The notes: a model not told the origin generated them from the sequence alone. A stretch of 64,000 nt of DNA from Saccharopolyspora shandongensis (GCF_900106995.1 NZ_FNOK01000036.1:1-64000), one strand, 5' to 3'; counted from the stretch's first letter, positions 16,834 through 26,262 are shown. A program made the numbers and translations.

Positions 16834-18162
16834 ATGGCCTCATCCGTCGGGGTCGACGACTACGCGCTCACCCGGGTGCCCGCCGGCGCCCGCTACTCCT
16901 GGTGGTCCGTCGCGGTGCAGCGGTTCGGCCAGGTGTCCGCGCTCAGCCAGTTCCTGCTCGGCGCCACCCTCGGCTTCGGGATGACCTTCTGGAACGCCTT
17001 CCTCGCGCTGACGCTCGGCGCGGTGATCCTGGAGATCGTCGCGATCTTCGTCGGCATCATCGGCGCCCGCGAGGGCCTGTCCACCTCGATGCTGGCCCGC
17101 TGGACCGGCTTCGGCCGCGCCGGGTCCGCGCTGATCGGCCTGGCCATCGCGATCAGCCTGATCGGCTGGTTCGGCATCCAGTCGGCGGTGTCCGCCAAGG
17201 GCCTGGTGGCGCTGGTCGGCGGGCTGCCGGAATGGGGTTGGGCGCTGGTGTTCGGGCTGATCGTCACCGCCGTCGTGCTGCGCGGGTTCGGCTCGATGGC
17301 CTGGGTCGCCTACGTGACCGTGCCGGCCTTCCTGGTCCTGGTCGGCTGGTCGATCGGCGTGGAGCTCTGGCAGCACGACATCGGCGCGCTGATGGCCTCC
17401 GCCCCACCTGGCCCGCAGCTGTCGCTGCTGGAGGGCACAACGCTGGTGGCAGGCGGTTTCATCACCGGCGCGGTGATCACCCCGGACATGACCCGCTTCA
17501 ACCGCTCCGTCGGCGACGTGGTCAAGCAGACGCTGGTCGGCATCACCCTCGGCGAGTACGTGATCGGGCTGGCCGGGGTCCTGCTCGCGCACGCCGTGCG
17601 GTCCGCCGACATCACCACCATCGTCACCTCCTCGGTCGGCTGGGTCGGCATCCTGGTGGTCGTCGCCGGCACCGTGAAGATCAACGACTGGAACCTGTAC
17701 TCGTCCGGGCTGGGCCTGGTGAACTTCGTCGGCACGGTCTTCGGCAAGAGGCTCGACCGCGGCGTCGCGACCGCGATGTTCGGCCTGATCGGCAGCGTGC
17801 TGGCGGCCGTCGGCATCCTCGACCAGTTCACCGGCTTCCTGACCGTGCTCGGCGTGGTGTTCCCGCCGATCGGCGGGATCATGGTCGCCGAGTACTTCAT
17901 CGTGCGGCGCTGGCGGGGCGAGCTGGAGGCGTCGCGGGCGCTGGGCGAGATCCCGGCCTCCGCGCCGAACTGGGTGCCCGCCACGCTGGTCGTCTGGCTG
18001 GTCGCCTCGCTGGTCGGCGGGTTCGTCGAGATCGGCCTGCCGAGCATCAACTCGCTCGTGCTCGCGTTCGTGCTCTACGTCGTCGCCGGGAAGCTCGGCC
18101 TCGTCCGCGGCGTCGGCAGCACCCGTACCACCGCCGAGGTCGTGAGCGCTGACGCCGGTTAG
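16834..18162 (+). CDS. NCS1-family cytosine/purine permease
   Basis: A 442-aa membrane protein of the nucleobase-cation symporter-1 family (CodB-like), with about 12 hydrophobic segments. Characteristic stretches are GATLGFGMTFWNAFLALTLG in TM1-2, IGWFGIQ in TM3 and GGFITGAVITPDMTRFNRS in the loop before TM6. It imports a nucleobase, hydantoin or related ring compound with a cation. ATG 16834 follows AAGGAG. It is the first gene of an apparent operon with a HyuA-like ATPase and three DUF917 genes, so its substrate probably feeds that pathway. Confidence 0.88.
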   Translation: MASSVGVDDYALTRVPAGARYSWWSVAVQRFGQVSALSQFLLGATLGFGMTFWNAFLALTLGAVILEIVAIFVGIIGAREGLSTSMLARWTGFGRAGSALIGLAIAISLIGWFGIQSAVSAKGLVALVGGLPEWGWALVFGLIVTAVVLRGFGSMAWVAYVTVPAFLVLVGWSIGVELWQHDIGALMASAPPGPQLSLLEGTTLVAGGFITGAVITPDMTRFNRSVGDVVKQTLVGITLGEYVIGLAGVLLAHAVRSADITTIVTSSVGWVGILVVVAGTVKINDWNLYSSGLGLVNFVGTVFGKRLDRGVATAMFGLIGSVLAAVGILDQFTGFLTVLGVVFPPIGGIMVAEYFIVRRWRGELEASRALGEIPASAPNWVPATLVVWLVASLVGGFVEIGLPSINSLVLAFVLYVVAGKLGLVRGVGSTRTTAEVVSADAG

Positions 18163-18209
18163 AACCGGACTCAGCACTCACGACACCAACCCAGACAAGG
18201 AGTTCCGAC

Positions 18210-19760
18210 TTGCGCATCGGCATTGACGTCGGCGGCACCAACACCGACGCCGTCCTGCTGGACGGCACCTTGGTGCTCGCCGCGGTGAAGATGAGCACCA
18301 CCACCGATGTCACCTCCGGGATCGTCGCGGCCATCGACGGCCTCCAGCGGCAGCACGCCTTCGATCCGGCCGGCGTGCGGGCGGTGATGATCGGCACCAC
18401 GCACTTCATCAACGCCCTCGTCGAGGCCCGCCGCCTCGCCCCGACCGCCGCGGTGCGGCTCAGCCTCCCCGCGGGCGCGTCGCTGCCGCCGATGGTGGAC
18501 TGGCCGCAGCGGCTGGTGGACGCCGTTTCCGGGCGCAGCTACCTGTGCCACGGCGGGCACGAGTTCGACGGCAGGCACATCGCCGAGCTCGACGAGGCCG
18601 AGCTGCGCAAGGCCATCGACGACATGGGCCGCAACGGCATCCGCAGCGTCGCGATCACCTCGGTGTTCTCGCCCGTCAACCACGAATTCGAGCAGCGCGC
18701 AGCGGAGCTCATCGCCGCGGAGCTGCCGGACGTGGCGATCTCGCTGTCCCACGAGATCGGCCGGATCGGCCTGCTGGAGCGGGAGAACGCCACCGTCATC
18801 AACGCCGCGCTGCGCGAGCTCGCGGCCAACATCGTGGACGGCCTGGCCGCGTCGGTGACCGGCGCCGGCATCACCGCCCCGCTCTACCTGAGCCAGAACG
18901 ACGGCACCCTGATGGACGTCGACTTCGCCCGCCGCTACCCGGTGGCGACGTTCGCCTCCGGCCCGACGAACTCGATGCGCGGCGCCGCCGTGCTCTCCGG
19001 CCTGGACACCTGCGCGGTGGTCGACGTCGGCGGCACGACCAGCGACGTCGGCGTGCTCAACCAGGGCTTCCCCCGCGAGGCGACCACGGCGGTCAGCGTC
19101 GCCGGGATCCGCACCAACTTCCGGATGCCGGACGTGCTGTCGATCGGCATCGGCGGCGGCAGCCTGGTGCTCGGCGAGCCGTCGGCGGTGACCGTCGGGC
19201 CCGAGTCGGTGGGCTACCGGCTGACCTCGAAGGCGCTGGTGTTCGGCGGCGACACGCTGACCGCGACGGACATCGCGGTGGCGGCCGGGCGCGCCGAGAT
19301 CGGCGACCCGGAGCTGGTCAAGCACCTGGACCGCGACCTGGTGCGGGCCGCGCTGGAGCGCATCGCCGCGGACAACGCCGACGCGGTCGAGCGGATGCGG
19401 ACCTCGGCGGAGCCGCTGCCGGTGGTCGCCGTCGGCGGCGGTTCGGTGCTGCTGCCGGACGAGCTCGGCGACGCCGGCGAGGTGCACCGGCCGGAGAACT
19501 ACGCGGTGGCCAACGCCATCGGGGCCGCGATCGCGCAGATCGGCGGCGAGGTGGACCGGGTGTACGCGATCGAGCCGGGCCGCCGCGAGTCGGTGGTCGA
19601 CGAGGCAAAGCAGGAAGCGATCGACCGGGCGGTGGCGGCGGGCGCGAGTCCGTCCACAGTGGACATCGTGGACTTCGACGAGGTGCCGATCCCGTACCTG
19701 CCGGGCAACGCGACCCGGATCCGGGCGAAGGCCGTCGGCGACCTGCAACTGGGGGTGTGA
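18210..19760 (+). CDS. Hydantoinase/oxoprolinase A-family ATPase
   Basis: A 516-aa protein with the HyuA/acetone carboxylase ASKHA fold. Phosphate-binding motifs are MRIGIDVGGTNTD at the N-terminus, VVDVGGTTSDVGVL near residues 269-282 and GIGGGSLVLGEP near 313-324. Family members use ATP to open cyclic amides such as hydantoin or 5-oxoproline. It is shorter than classic HyuA (near 690 aa) and matches the short clade that is found with DUF917 proteins. The start is TTG 18210, set by AAGGAG seven bases upstream. The next gene begins 2 bp after its stop, so coupling is likely. Confidence 0.87.
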   Translation: MRIGIDVGGTNTDAVLLDGTLVLAAVKMSTTTDVTSGIVAAIDGLQRQHAFDPAGVRAVMIGTTHFINALVEARRLAPTAAVRLSLPAGASLPPMVDWPQRLVDAVSGRSYLCHGGHEFDGRHIAELDEAELRKAIDDMGRNGIRSVAITSVFSPVNHEFEQRAAELIAAELPDVAISLSHEIGRIGLLERENATVINAALRELAANIVDGLAASVTGAGITAPLYLSQNDGTLMDVDFARRYPVATFASGPTNSMRGAAVLSGLDTCAVVDVGGTTSDVGVLNQGFPREATTAVSVAGIRTNFRMPDVLSIGIGGGSLVLGEPSAVTVGPESVGYRLTSKALVFGGDTLTATDIAVAAGRAEIGDPELVKHLDRDLVRAALERIAADNADAVERMRTSAEPLPVVAVGGGSVLLPDELGDAGEVHRPENYAVANAIGAAIAQIGGEVDRVYAIEPGRRESVVDEAKQEAIDRAVAAGASPSTVDIVDFDEVPIPYLPGNATRIRAKAVGDLQLGV

Positions 19761-19762
19761 GC

Positions 19763-20833
19763 ATGCGCGAGATCACGCTGTCCGACCTGGACGACATCGC
19801 CCGCGGCGCTGCCATCCTGGGCACCGGTGGCGGCGGCGACCCGCACATCGGCCGGCTGCTGGCCGCCGCCTCGGTGCGCGAGCACGGCTCGGTTTCCCTG
19901 ACGCCGCTGGAAGAAGTACCCACGGACGCCGCGGTGCTGCCGGTGGCGATGATGGGCGCGCCGACCGTGATGGTCGAGAAGCTGCCGTCGATCGAGCAGA
20001 TCGGCCTGGCGGCCCGCACCCTCGCCGACTACCTCGGCCGCGAGCTCACGCACATCGCGTGCGCCGAGGCGGGCGGGGTCAACTCGCTGATCCCGGTCGC
20101 CGCCGCCGCGCAGCTGGGCCTGCCGCTGATCGACGGCGACGGCATGGGGCGCGCGTTCCCCGAGATCCAGATGGTGCTGCCGACGCTGTACGGCATCGAG
20201 GCCACCCCGATGGCCATCGCCGACGAGAAGGGCAACCGCGGCGTGCTGGACACGGTGGACAACCACTGGGCCGAGCGGCTGGCGCGCAGCGCCACCATCG
20301 ACATGGGCTGCTCGGCGATGATCAGCACGTACGCGATGACCGGCCAGCAGGCCCGCGACTCGCTGGTGCCGGGCACCCTGACGCTCTGCGCCGAGCTGGG
20401 CCGCCTGGTGCGCACCGCGCAGGCCGAGCACGCCGATCCGGCGGACGCGGTCGTCGCGCGGCTGGGCGGGCGGCGGCTGTTCACCGGCAAGGTCGTCGAC
20501 GTTTCGCGGCGCACCGTCTCGGGCTTCGCGCGCGGCGACGCGCGGCTGACCGGCATGGACGCCGACAGCGGCAGCGAACTGGTGCTGCGGTTCCAGAACG
20601 AGCACCTGGTCGCCGAGCGCGACGGCGCCGTCCTGGCCTCGGTGCCGGATCTGATCTGCACGCTGGACCGGGAGTCCGGCGAGGCCGTCACCACCGAAGC
20701 GCTGCGCTTCGGCCAGCGGATCGCGGTCATCGCCGCGCCAGCCGATCCGCGCTGGCACACCCCGGCCGGCCTGGAGCTGGCCGGGCCGCGCTACTTCGGC
20801 TACGACATCGACCCGGTGGGGGTCGCGCGGTGA
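19763..20833 (+). CDS. DUF917 (S-Me-THD-type) protein, paralogue 1
   Basis: A 356-aa DUF917-family protein. Key motifs are LGTGGGGDPHIGRLL near residues 19-33, EAGGVNSLIP near 98-107 and DGDGMGRAFPE near 121-131. The family has been linked to desulfuration of thiohydantoin-type rings (S-Me-THD in Pfam, from memory) and often neighbours HyuA-like ATPases. It probably acts on a ring compound brought in by the permease. The gene overlaps the next one by a GTGA stop-start junction. Confidence 0.85.
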   Translation: MREITLSDLDDIARGAAILGTGGGGDPHIGRLLAAASVREHGSVSLTPLEEVPTDAAVLPVAMMGAPTVMVEKLPSIEQIGLAARTLADYLGRELTHIACAEAGGVNSLIPVAAAAQLGLPLIDGDGMGRAFPEIQMVLPTLYGIEATPMAIADEKGNRGVLDTVDNHWAERLARSATIDMGCSAMISTYAMTGQQARDSLVPGTLTLCAELGRLVRTAQAEHADPADAVVARLGGRRLFTGKVVDVSRRTVSGFARGDARLTGMDADSGSELVLRFQNEHLVAERDGAVLASVPDLICTLDRESGEAVTTEALRFGQRIAVIAAPADPRWHTPAGLELAGPRYFGYDIDPVGVAR

Positions 20834-21930
20834 GCTGGCAGCTGACCGAGGAGCACCTCGAAGATCTGGCCCGCGGCGCGGCACTGCTGGGCACCGGTGG
20901 CGGCGGCGACCCGTACGTGGGCCGCCTGCTAGTGCAGCAGGCGATCCGCGAGTCGGGGCCGATCACGGTGCTCGATCCGTCCGAAGTGGACGATGATGCG
21001 CTGGTGATCCCGACGGCGCAGATGGGCGCGCCCACGGTGGTGCACGAGAAGATCCCCAGCGGCGCCGAGCCGGTGTCGGCGCTGCGCGCGCTGGAGTCCT
21101 ACCTCGGCGCCGAGGCGAGCGCGACCATGCCGATCGAGTGCGGCGGGATCAACTCGATGATCCCGCTGGTGGTGGCCGCGCGCACCGGCCTGCCGGTGGT
21201 GGACGCCGACGGCATGGGCCGGGCGTTCCCGGAACTGCAGATGGAGACCTTCGGGGTCTACGGCGTGCCGGGTTCGCCGATGGCGGTGGCCGGGGAGCGC
21301 GGCGAGACGGCGGTGATCGACGCCGGCGACGACAACGAGCGGATGGAGTGGCTGGCGCGCGGCATCACCATCCGGCTGGGCGGCGTCGCGCACATCGCCG
21401 AGTACTCGATGAGCGGCGCGGACGTGAAGCGCACCGCGATCCCGCGCACGCTCACCCTGGCGCACACCGTCGGCAAGGCCATCCGCGAGGCGCGGGAGGG
21501 CAACGGCGATCCGATCGCGCACCTCGGCGAGGTCCTGGCGGACACGCTGTACGGGAACCTGCGGGTGCTGTTCCGGGGCAAGGTCTCGGACGTGGAGCGG
21601 CGCACCGAGGCCGGGTTCGCCCGCGGGCGCGCGGCGGCGACGTCCTTCGACGGCGAGCACAAGCTGGAGCTGGAGTTCCAGAACGAGAACCTGGTGGCGC
21701 TGGTCGACGGCGAGGTGCGGTGCGTGGTGCCGGACCTGGTGTGCGTGCTGGAATCCGAGCAGGCGGAGCCGATCACCACCGAAACCCTGCGCTACGGCCA
21801 GCGGGTCGCGGTCATCGGCATCTCCACCCCGGACCTGATGCGAACCCCGGAAGCCCTGGCGGTCTTCGGCCCGGCGGCCTTCGGCCTCCCCTACGACTTC
21901 CGCCCCGTGGAAGACCTCGTCGATCCCTGA
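20830..21930 (+). CDS. DUF917 (S-Me-THD-type) protein, paralogue 2
   Basis: A 366-aa protein closely similar in layout to the preceding gene. It has LGTGGGGDPYVGRLL, ECGGINSMIP and DADGMGRAFPELQM, so all family motifs are retained, with a Cys next to the GG of the second motif that paralogue 1 lacks (ECGG versus EAGG). GTG 20830 overlaps the TGA of paralogue 1, which implies translational coupling. Tandem similar genes in coupled frames suggest two subunits of one enzyme complex or two successive steps. A 28-bp perfect palindrome begins on the last base of its stop codon. Confidence 0.85.
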   Translation: MSWQLTEEHLEDLARGAALLGTGGGGDPYVGRLLVQQAIRESGPITVLDPSEVDDDALVIPTAQMGAPTVVHEKIPSGAEPVSALRALESYLGAEASATMPIECGGINSMIPLVVAARTGLPVVDADGMGRAFPELQMETFGVYGVPGSPMAVAGERGETAVIDAGDDNERMEWLARGITIRLGGVAHIAEYSMSGADVKRTAIPRTLTLAHTVGKAIREAREGNGDPIAHLGEVLADTLYGNLRVLFRGKVSDVERRTEAGFARGRAAATSFDGEHKLELEFQNENLVALVDGEVRCVVPDLVCVLESEQAEPITTETLRYGQRVAVIGISTPDLMRTPEALAVFGPAAFGLPYDFRPVEDLVDP

Positions 21931-21957
21931 TCCCCAGTTTCAATTGAAACTGGGGAT
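21930..21957. promoter_or_regulatory. 28-bp perfect palindrome inside the DUF917 operon
   Basis: Both halves of 14 bp (ATCCCCAGTTTCAA and TTGAAACTGGGGAT) are exact reverse complements with no spacer. It begins at the last base of paralogue 2 and ends about 70 bp before paralogue 3. It could be an operator for the PucR regulator encoded downstream, a processing site or a partial terminator. The missing loop argues more for protein binding than for a simple RNA hairpin. Confidence 0.65.
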
Positions 21958-22025
21958 GGACCGGTGCCCGGGTGACGGCGGGGCCGTCCGCGCTGGATCT
22001 TCGCTGGTGGGGCAGGCTGTGGGGC

Positions 22026-23105
22026 ATGCGCATCGGTCTGCCGGACGTGCCCGCGCTGGAGCGGGGCGTTTCGCTGCTCGGCTCCGGTGGCGGCGGCGAC
22101 ACCGTCACCGGCGCCGCGCTGCTGCGCAACCGGCTCGCCGCCGGTCACCGGGTGGCGCTCACCCCGGTCGGCGAGCTCGGCGCCGATGCGCAGGTGGTGC
22201 CGATCGGCGTGGTCGGCGCGACCGCCGTGTTCGCCGAGAAGCTGCCCAGCGGGGCGGAGTTCGGCGCGGCCATCGCCGCGATCGAGCGGTGGACCGCCCG
22301 GCGCGCGGACGCGTTGGTCTCGATCGAGGTCGGCGGGCTCAACGGGGTCCTGCCGCTGGTCGTCGGCGGGCGGCTGGGTCTGCCGGTGGCGGATGCCGAT
22401 CTGTCGGGGCGCGGCGTGCCCCGGCTGAACCAGCTCTCCGTGGCCGCCGCGGGCAAGGGGCTGACGCCCGCGGCGCTGGCCGAGCCCGGCGGGCAGGTGC
22501 TGGTGCTCGCCGAGGCGACCGCCGCCGAGCTGGAGCGCACCGCGCGCGCCTTCCTCGCCGGATCCGGCGGCTGGGCGGTTCTCGCTCTAGCCCCGATCTC
22601 CGCAGGCGAGCTGCCGTCGTGCGCGATCACCGGCAGCATGAGCTCCGCGGTTTCCCTTGGCAGGCAAGCACTTTCGGTGGGCGAACGATCCGGTGCCGAG
22701 GAGCTGGCGGCGGCCACCGGCGGGCGGGTGATCGGGCTGGGCCGGGTGGTCGAGGTGTCGCGGCGGCCGGGCCCCGGCGAGCACGGCCGGACCGGGTTCG
22801 CCCGCGGCAGCGCGACGATCCTGGATCACCGGAGCCGGTCGTTGCTGCGGCTGGAGATGGAGAACGAGTACCTGTTCGCGATGCGCGACGGCGAGCCCGT
22901 GGCGTCCACACCGGACGTTCTCGCGGTGCTCGATCGCCGCACCGGCGTGCCGATCGCCTGCGACGTCGTCCGCCAAGGCGTCGAGGTCACCGTCCTGCAG
23001 CTGCCCGCCGCGGAGTTCTGGACCGATCCGCGGCGCCTGCCGGTGCTGGAGCCGCGCGCCTTCGGCATCGACTGCGATCCGATCCTGATGGAGGCGCGGC
23101 GATGA
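22026..23105 (+). CDS. Divergent DUF917-family protein, paralogue 3
   Basis: A 359-aa DUF917 relative. It keeps LGSGGGGDTVTGAALL and EVGGLNGVLP but has DADLSGRGVPRL where the other two have DGMGRAFPE, so the third motif is degenerate. It may be a regulatory or structural subunit, or have another substrate. ATG 22026 is used; an in-frame GTG at 21972 would add 18 residues of less typical sequence. The stop overlaps the ATG of the PucR gene (ATGA), placing both in one transcript. Confidence 0.78.
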   Translation: MRIGLPDVPALERGVSLLGSGGGGDTVTGAALLRNRLAAGHRVALTPVGELGADAQVVPIGVVGATAVFAEKLPSGAEFGAAIAAIERWTARRADALVSIEVGGLNGVLPLVVGGRLGLPVADADLSGRGVPRLNQLSVAAAGKGLTPAALAEPGGQVLVLAEATAAELERTARAFLAGSGGWAVLALAPISAGELPSCAITGSMSSAVSLGRQALSVGERSGAEELAAATGGRVIGLGRVVEVSRRPGPGEHGRTGFARGSATILDHRSRSLLRLEMENEYLFAMRDGEPVASTPDVLAVLDRRTGVPIACDVVRQGVEVTVLQLPAAEFWTDPRRLPVLEPRAFGIDCDPILMEARR

Positions 23106-24607
23106 GCATCAGCGTGCGCCGGCTGCTCGCACTGCCGGAGTGGCGCGAGTCGGTGGGCGTGCTGGCGGGCGACGTCGAGCGCGTCGTGCGGCTGGCGCGG
23201 CCGATGGCGCCCGACCGTCCAGTCGAGCCGGGCGAGCTCGTCGTGCTGGTCCAGCCGATACCGGCCACCGACTGGCGCATCGACGCCCTGCTCCGCCGGG
23301 TCGCCGACGGCGGCGGCGCGGGCGTGCTGCTGCCTGCCGGAGAGTTGCTGGAAACCACCCGGCTGCTCGCCGACCGGCTCGGTATCCCGCTGCTGGCGGC
23401 GGCCGCATCGCCGCTCGACCTGCTGATCTCCGCCCGGCTCCTGCTGGCGGCTCCCGCGCTCGACCGCGCGGACCTGGTGCTGGCGACCCACGAGGCGCTC
23501 GGCTCGCGCATCCGCACCCCCGAGGAGATCGTCGCGACGTTGACGGGGCTGCTGGACGCGCCGGTCGCGTTGCTCGATGACAGCGGCGCGCTGCTCGCCG
23601 GAAAACTCCCCCACATCAACGAAGTCCGCGTGCACGAGCCGGTTCCGCAGCGCATCAAGCTCGACTACAGCGTGCTGCTCGCGCACCCGGTGCTGCTCCC
23701 CGACACGGCTCGGCCGACGCTCTGGCTGGCCACCGAGCTCCCTGACGCCAACGCGGCGCGCGCCGACATCGTGCCGCCGGCTCTGTCGGTCGCCGCCGCG
23801 GCGGTCCAGCGCTGGCTGCTCGCCAACCGGCTCGAACTCGAACGCGACGCCCGGTCCCGGGCCGCGCTGCTGAGCGACCTGCTGCGGCTGGACGACGAGC
23901 CGACCGCCGACCTGCGCCGTCGCGCGGCGGACGCGGGCTGGGGACTCGGCGGCTGGCACGTCGGCATCCGGATCGGCACCCAATCCACAGTGGACACGGT
24001 TGCGCGCGGCCGGGAAGTGGAGCGGGTGCTGCACGCCGAAGGCGTCGACGCGGTGGTGATCGAGCACGGCGACGGCTGGACCGGCTGGGTCACCTTCGAC
24101 CAGGAGCCGACGGCCGACCGGGTGCGAGCGCTGGCCGCCCAGCTGCGCGCCGCCACCCACGAGCTGCAGCGCACGCTGGACGCGCACATGGGCGTCGGTC
24201 GCCCGCACCCGCGGGCGGACGGGCTGGCGACGACGATCGCCGAGGCCACCGACGCCGCGCGGATGGCCAGGACCCGCCCGGAGTCCGGCCGGTTCCTGCA
24301 CGTCGACCAGCTCGGCATGGCCCAGCTGCTGCTGGAGTGGACCCGCACGGACACCTTCGAACCGGCGGCCCGCGCCCTCATCGCCCCGCTGCGCGGCCAA
24401 CCCGGCGACCTGATCCGGACCCTGGCGACCTACCTGGACGCGGAGTCGTCGATCGCGGAGACGGCGGCGGTGCTCGGCGTGCACCGCAACACGGTCGCGG
24501 CCCGCATCGAACGGATCGAACGCCTCCTCGCGGTCGACCTGAGCCACCGCGACGAGCGCCTGGCCCTGCACCTGGCCTGCCGCGCGGTCACCCTCGCCGA
24601 GGGCTAG
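23102..24607 (+). CDS. PucR-family transcriptional regulator
   Basis: A 501-aa regulator with the N-terminal PucR sensor domain (about residues 5-125), a central GGDEF-like region and a C-terminal HTH_30 domain with AAVLGVHRNTVAARIERIE near residues 459-477. PucR proteins commonly activate purine or ring-amide catabolic genes in response to the substrate. Its coupling by ATGA to DUF917 paralogue 3 suggests it controls the permease-HyuA-DUF917 operon, with the palindrome at 21930 as a possible site. Confidence 0.88.
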   Translation: MSISVRRLLALPEWRESVGVLAGDVERVVRLARPMAPDRPVEPGELVVLVQPIPATDWRIDALLRRVADGGGAGVLLPAGELLETTRLLADRLGIPLLAAAASPLDLLISARLLLAAPALDRADLVLATHEALGSRIRTPEEIVATLTGLLDAPVALLDDSGALLAGKLPHINEVRVHEPVPQRIKLDYSVLLAHPVLLPDTARPTLWLATELPDANAARADIVPPALSVAAAAVQRWLLANRLELERDARSRAALLSDLLRLDDEPTADLRRRAADAGWGLGGWHVGIRIGTQSTVDTVARGREVERVLHAEGVDAVVIEHGDGWTGWVTFDQEPTADRVRALAAQLRAATHELQRTLDAHMGVGRPHPRADGLATTIAEATDAARMARTRPESGRFLHVDQLGMAQLLLEWTRTDTFEPAARALIAPLRGQPGDLIRTLATYLDAESSIAETAAVLGVHRNTVAARIERIERLLAVDLSHRDERLALHLACRAVTLAEG

Positions 24608-24756
24608 GCCCCGTCACTCGTGAGCACCTTCGGGCTGATGTGAAGGCCGTGCCCGAGCCTGCGCCGGCCGCGCCCGGCTCATCACCTCCGGTCGTCCGCG
24701 TGTCGGCGCACGCGGGTCGGGGTAGTCGGAGCTTGCGGAACTGGAGGAGGCTCAAC

Positions 24757-25500
24757 ATGGTTCAAGTCGCAACCGAGCCGGTGATCGTCAAGACCCCCAA
24801 GGGCGACCTCGAAGGGGATCTCGTCGTGCCACCGCCTGCTCGGGCGGTGGTTCTTTTCGCGCACGGTTCGGGGAGCTCCCGGCACAGCCCCCGCAACCGC
24901 GCGGTTGCAGAGTCGTTGCAGTACTCCGGATTCGGCACCCTGCTGCTGGACCTGCTCACCCCGGAGGAGGCGAAGTTCGACCAGCGGACCCATGAACTGC
25001 GCTTCGACATCGAGCTGCTCGCCGAACGGCTGGTGCCCGCGATCGACCAGCTCGACGAGTGGTCGGCCACCAGGCGCATGCCGATAGGGCTGTTCGGCGC
25101 CAGCACCGGCGCTGCCGCCGCGCTGAAGGCCGCAGCCCGGCGTCCGGACCGCATCGCCGCCGTGGTGTCGCGCGGCGGCCGCCCGGATCTCGGCGGCGAG
25201 GGGCTGGCATCGGTGCAGGCGCCGACGCTGCTGATCGTCGGCGGCGACGACCGCGAGGTGCTCAACCTGAACCGGCAGGCGGCCGAGCTGCTCACGTCGC
25301 TGCCGCTGACTGACGTCAAGATCGAGATCGTGCCGCACGCCGGTCACCTCTTCGAAGAGCCCGGCGCGCTGGACCAGGTCGCGGAGCTGGCCGCGAGCTG
25401 GTTCCGCAACTACCTCGGCGCCGGGGTCGAGCGCTGGACCGGCCCGGACGGAGGTCACTGGAAGCCGCCGGAACCCCGCCGACGGCCACCGATCGCGTAG
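24757..25500 (+). CDS. Dienelactone-hydrolase-like alpha/beta hydrolase
   Basis: A 247-aa alpha/beta hydrolase. It has the oxyanion region FAHGSGSSRHSPRN near residues 34-47, the nucleophile Ser116 in FGASTGAAAAL, an acid in VGGDDREV and the catalytic His in PHAGHLFEEPG. This pattern is that of the actinobacterial hydrolases often annotated as dienelactone hydrolase family or fused to phosphoribosyltransferases. The substrate is unknown. ATG 24757 follows GGAGGAGG. Its last 46 bp overlap the convergent lyase gene. Confidence 0.83.
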   Translation: MVQVATEPVIVKTPKGDLEGDLVVPPPARAVVLFAHGSGSSRHSPRNRAVAESLQYSGFGTLLLDLLTPEEAKFDQRTHELRFDIELLAERLVPAIDQLDEWSATRRMPIGLFGASTGAAAALKAAARRPDRIAAVVSRGGRPDLGGEGLASVQAPTLLIVGGDDREVLNLNRQAAELLTSLPLTDVKIEIVPHAGHLFEEPGALDQVAELAASWFRNYLGAGVERWTGPDGGHWKPPEPRRRPPIA

Positions 25501-26243
25501 TCCTGCACAACCGAATAAGCGGGGATACCGGTCGCCACGGACGCACCGTCACGGACGCTGCGCGCCGTGGCGACCGCTGCGTGCAGCGCGGCCCGGTACA
25601 GCAGCGAGCCCGTGCTGATGCGCTGGACGCCGAGCTCCGCGAGGTGCTCGATGCGTTGTCCCGGTTGGAAGAGGATGTTGATCGGCACGTCGATCGCGTC
25701 CCGCAGCGCGCGGATGTCGTCGTCCGCGGCCATGCCCGGCACGAAGACGCCGTCCGCACCGGCGGCGGCGTAGCGCTTCGCGCGGTCGATCGTGTCGGCC
25801 AGCGACGGTTCGTCGCGCAGCCAGTAGGTGTCGGTGCGGGCGTTGAGGAACAGCTCCGGAACCCGCTCCTTCACCGCGCCGATCAGCTCTTGATGACGCG
25901 CCGGGTCACCGAGTTCGTCTTCGAGGTTGATCCCGGCGACGCCCGCCGCGGCCAGTTCCGCGGCCAGCTCCGCGACCTCTCCGGGGCCACCGCCGAAGCC
26001 CGATTCGACATCGACGGTGACCGGCCGCGGCAGGTCCGCCAGGCGACGGGCGAGTTCGATCGTCTGCGTGCGCGTACGCCCCTCGCCGTCCGGCAGTCCG
26101 TGGGCGGCCGCAACGCCGAGGCTCGTCGTGCCGATCGCCTCGAAACCGGCCTCGACCAGCGCCGCAGCGGAGGCGAAGTCCCAGGCGTTCGGCAGCAGCA
26201 ACGGCGCGTCGGCGTGGTGCAGCGCGTGGAATTCTCGGAACAT
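25455..26243 (-). CDS. Isocitrate lyase/PEP mutase-family protein
   Basis: A 262-aa TIM-barrel enzyme of the PEP mutase/ICL superfamily. Motifs are LLPNAWDFASAAALVEAGF near residues 15-33, DVESGFGGGP near 78-87 and GINLEDELGDP near 103-113, with FLNARTDTY following. Members cleave or form C-C or P-C bonds of 2-methylisocitrate, oxaloacetate or phosphonates; the exact reaction is not visible. It starts at ATG 26243 and is divergent from an ArsR-type regulator across a perfect palindrome. Confidence 0.85.
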   Translation of the reverse strand: MFREFHALHHADAPLLLPNAWDFASAAALVEAGFEAIGTTSLGVAAAHGLPDGEGRTRTQTIELARRLADLPRPVTVDVESGFGGGPGEVAELAAELAAAGVAGINLEDELGDPARHQELIGAVKERVPELFLNARTDTYWLRDEPSLADTIDRAKRYAAAGADGVFVPGMAADDDIRALRDAIDVPINILFQPGQRIEHLAELGVQRISTGSLLYRAALHAAVATARSVRDGASVATGIPAYSVVQDYAIGGRRRGSGGFQ

Positions 26244-26262
26244 GCCCGCACCATAGGACCGG

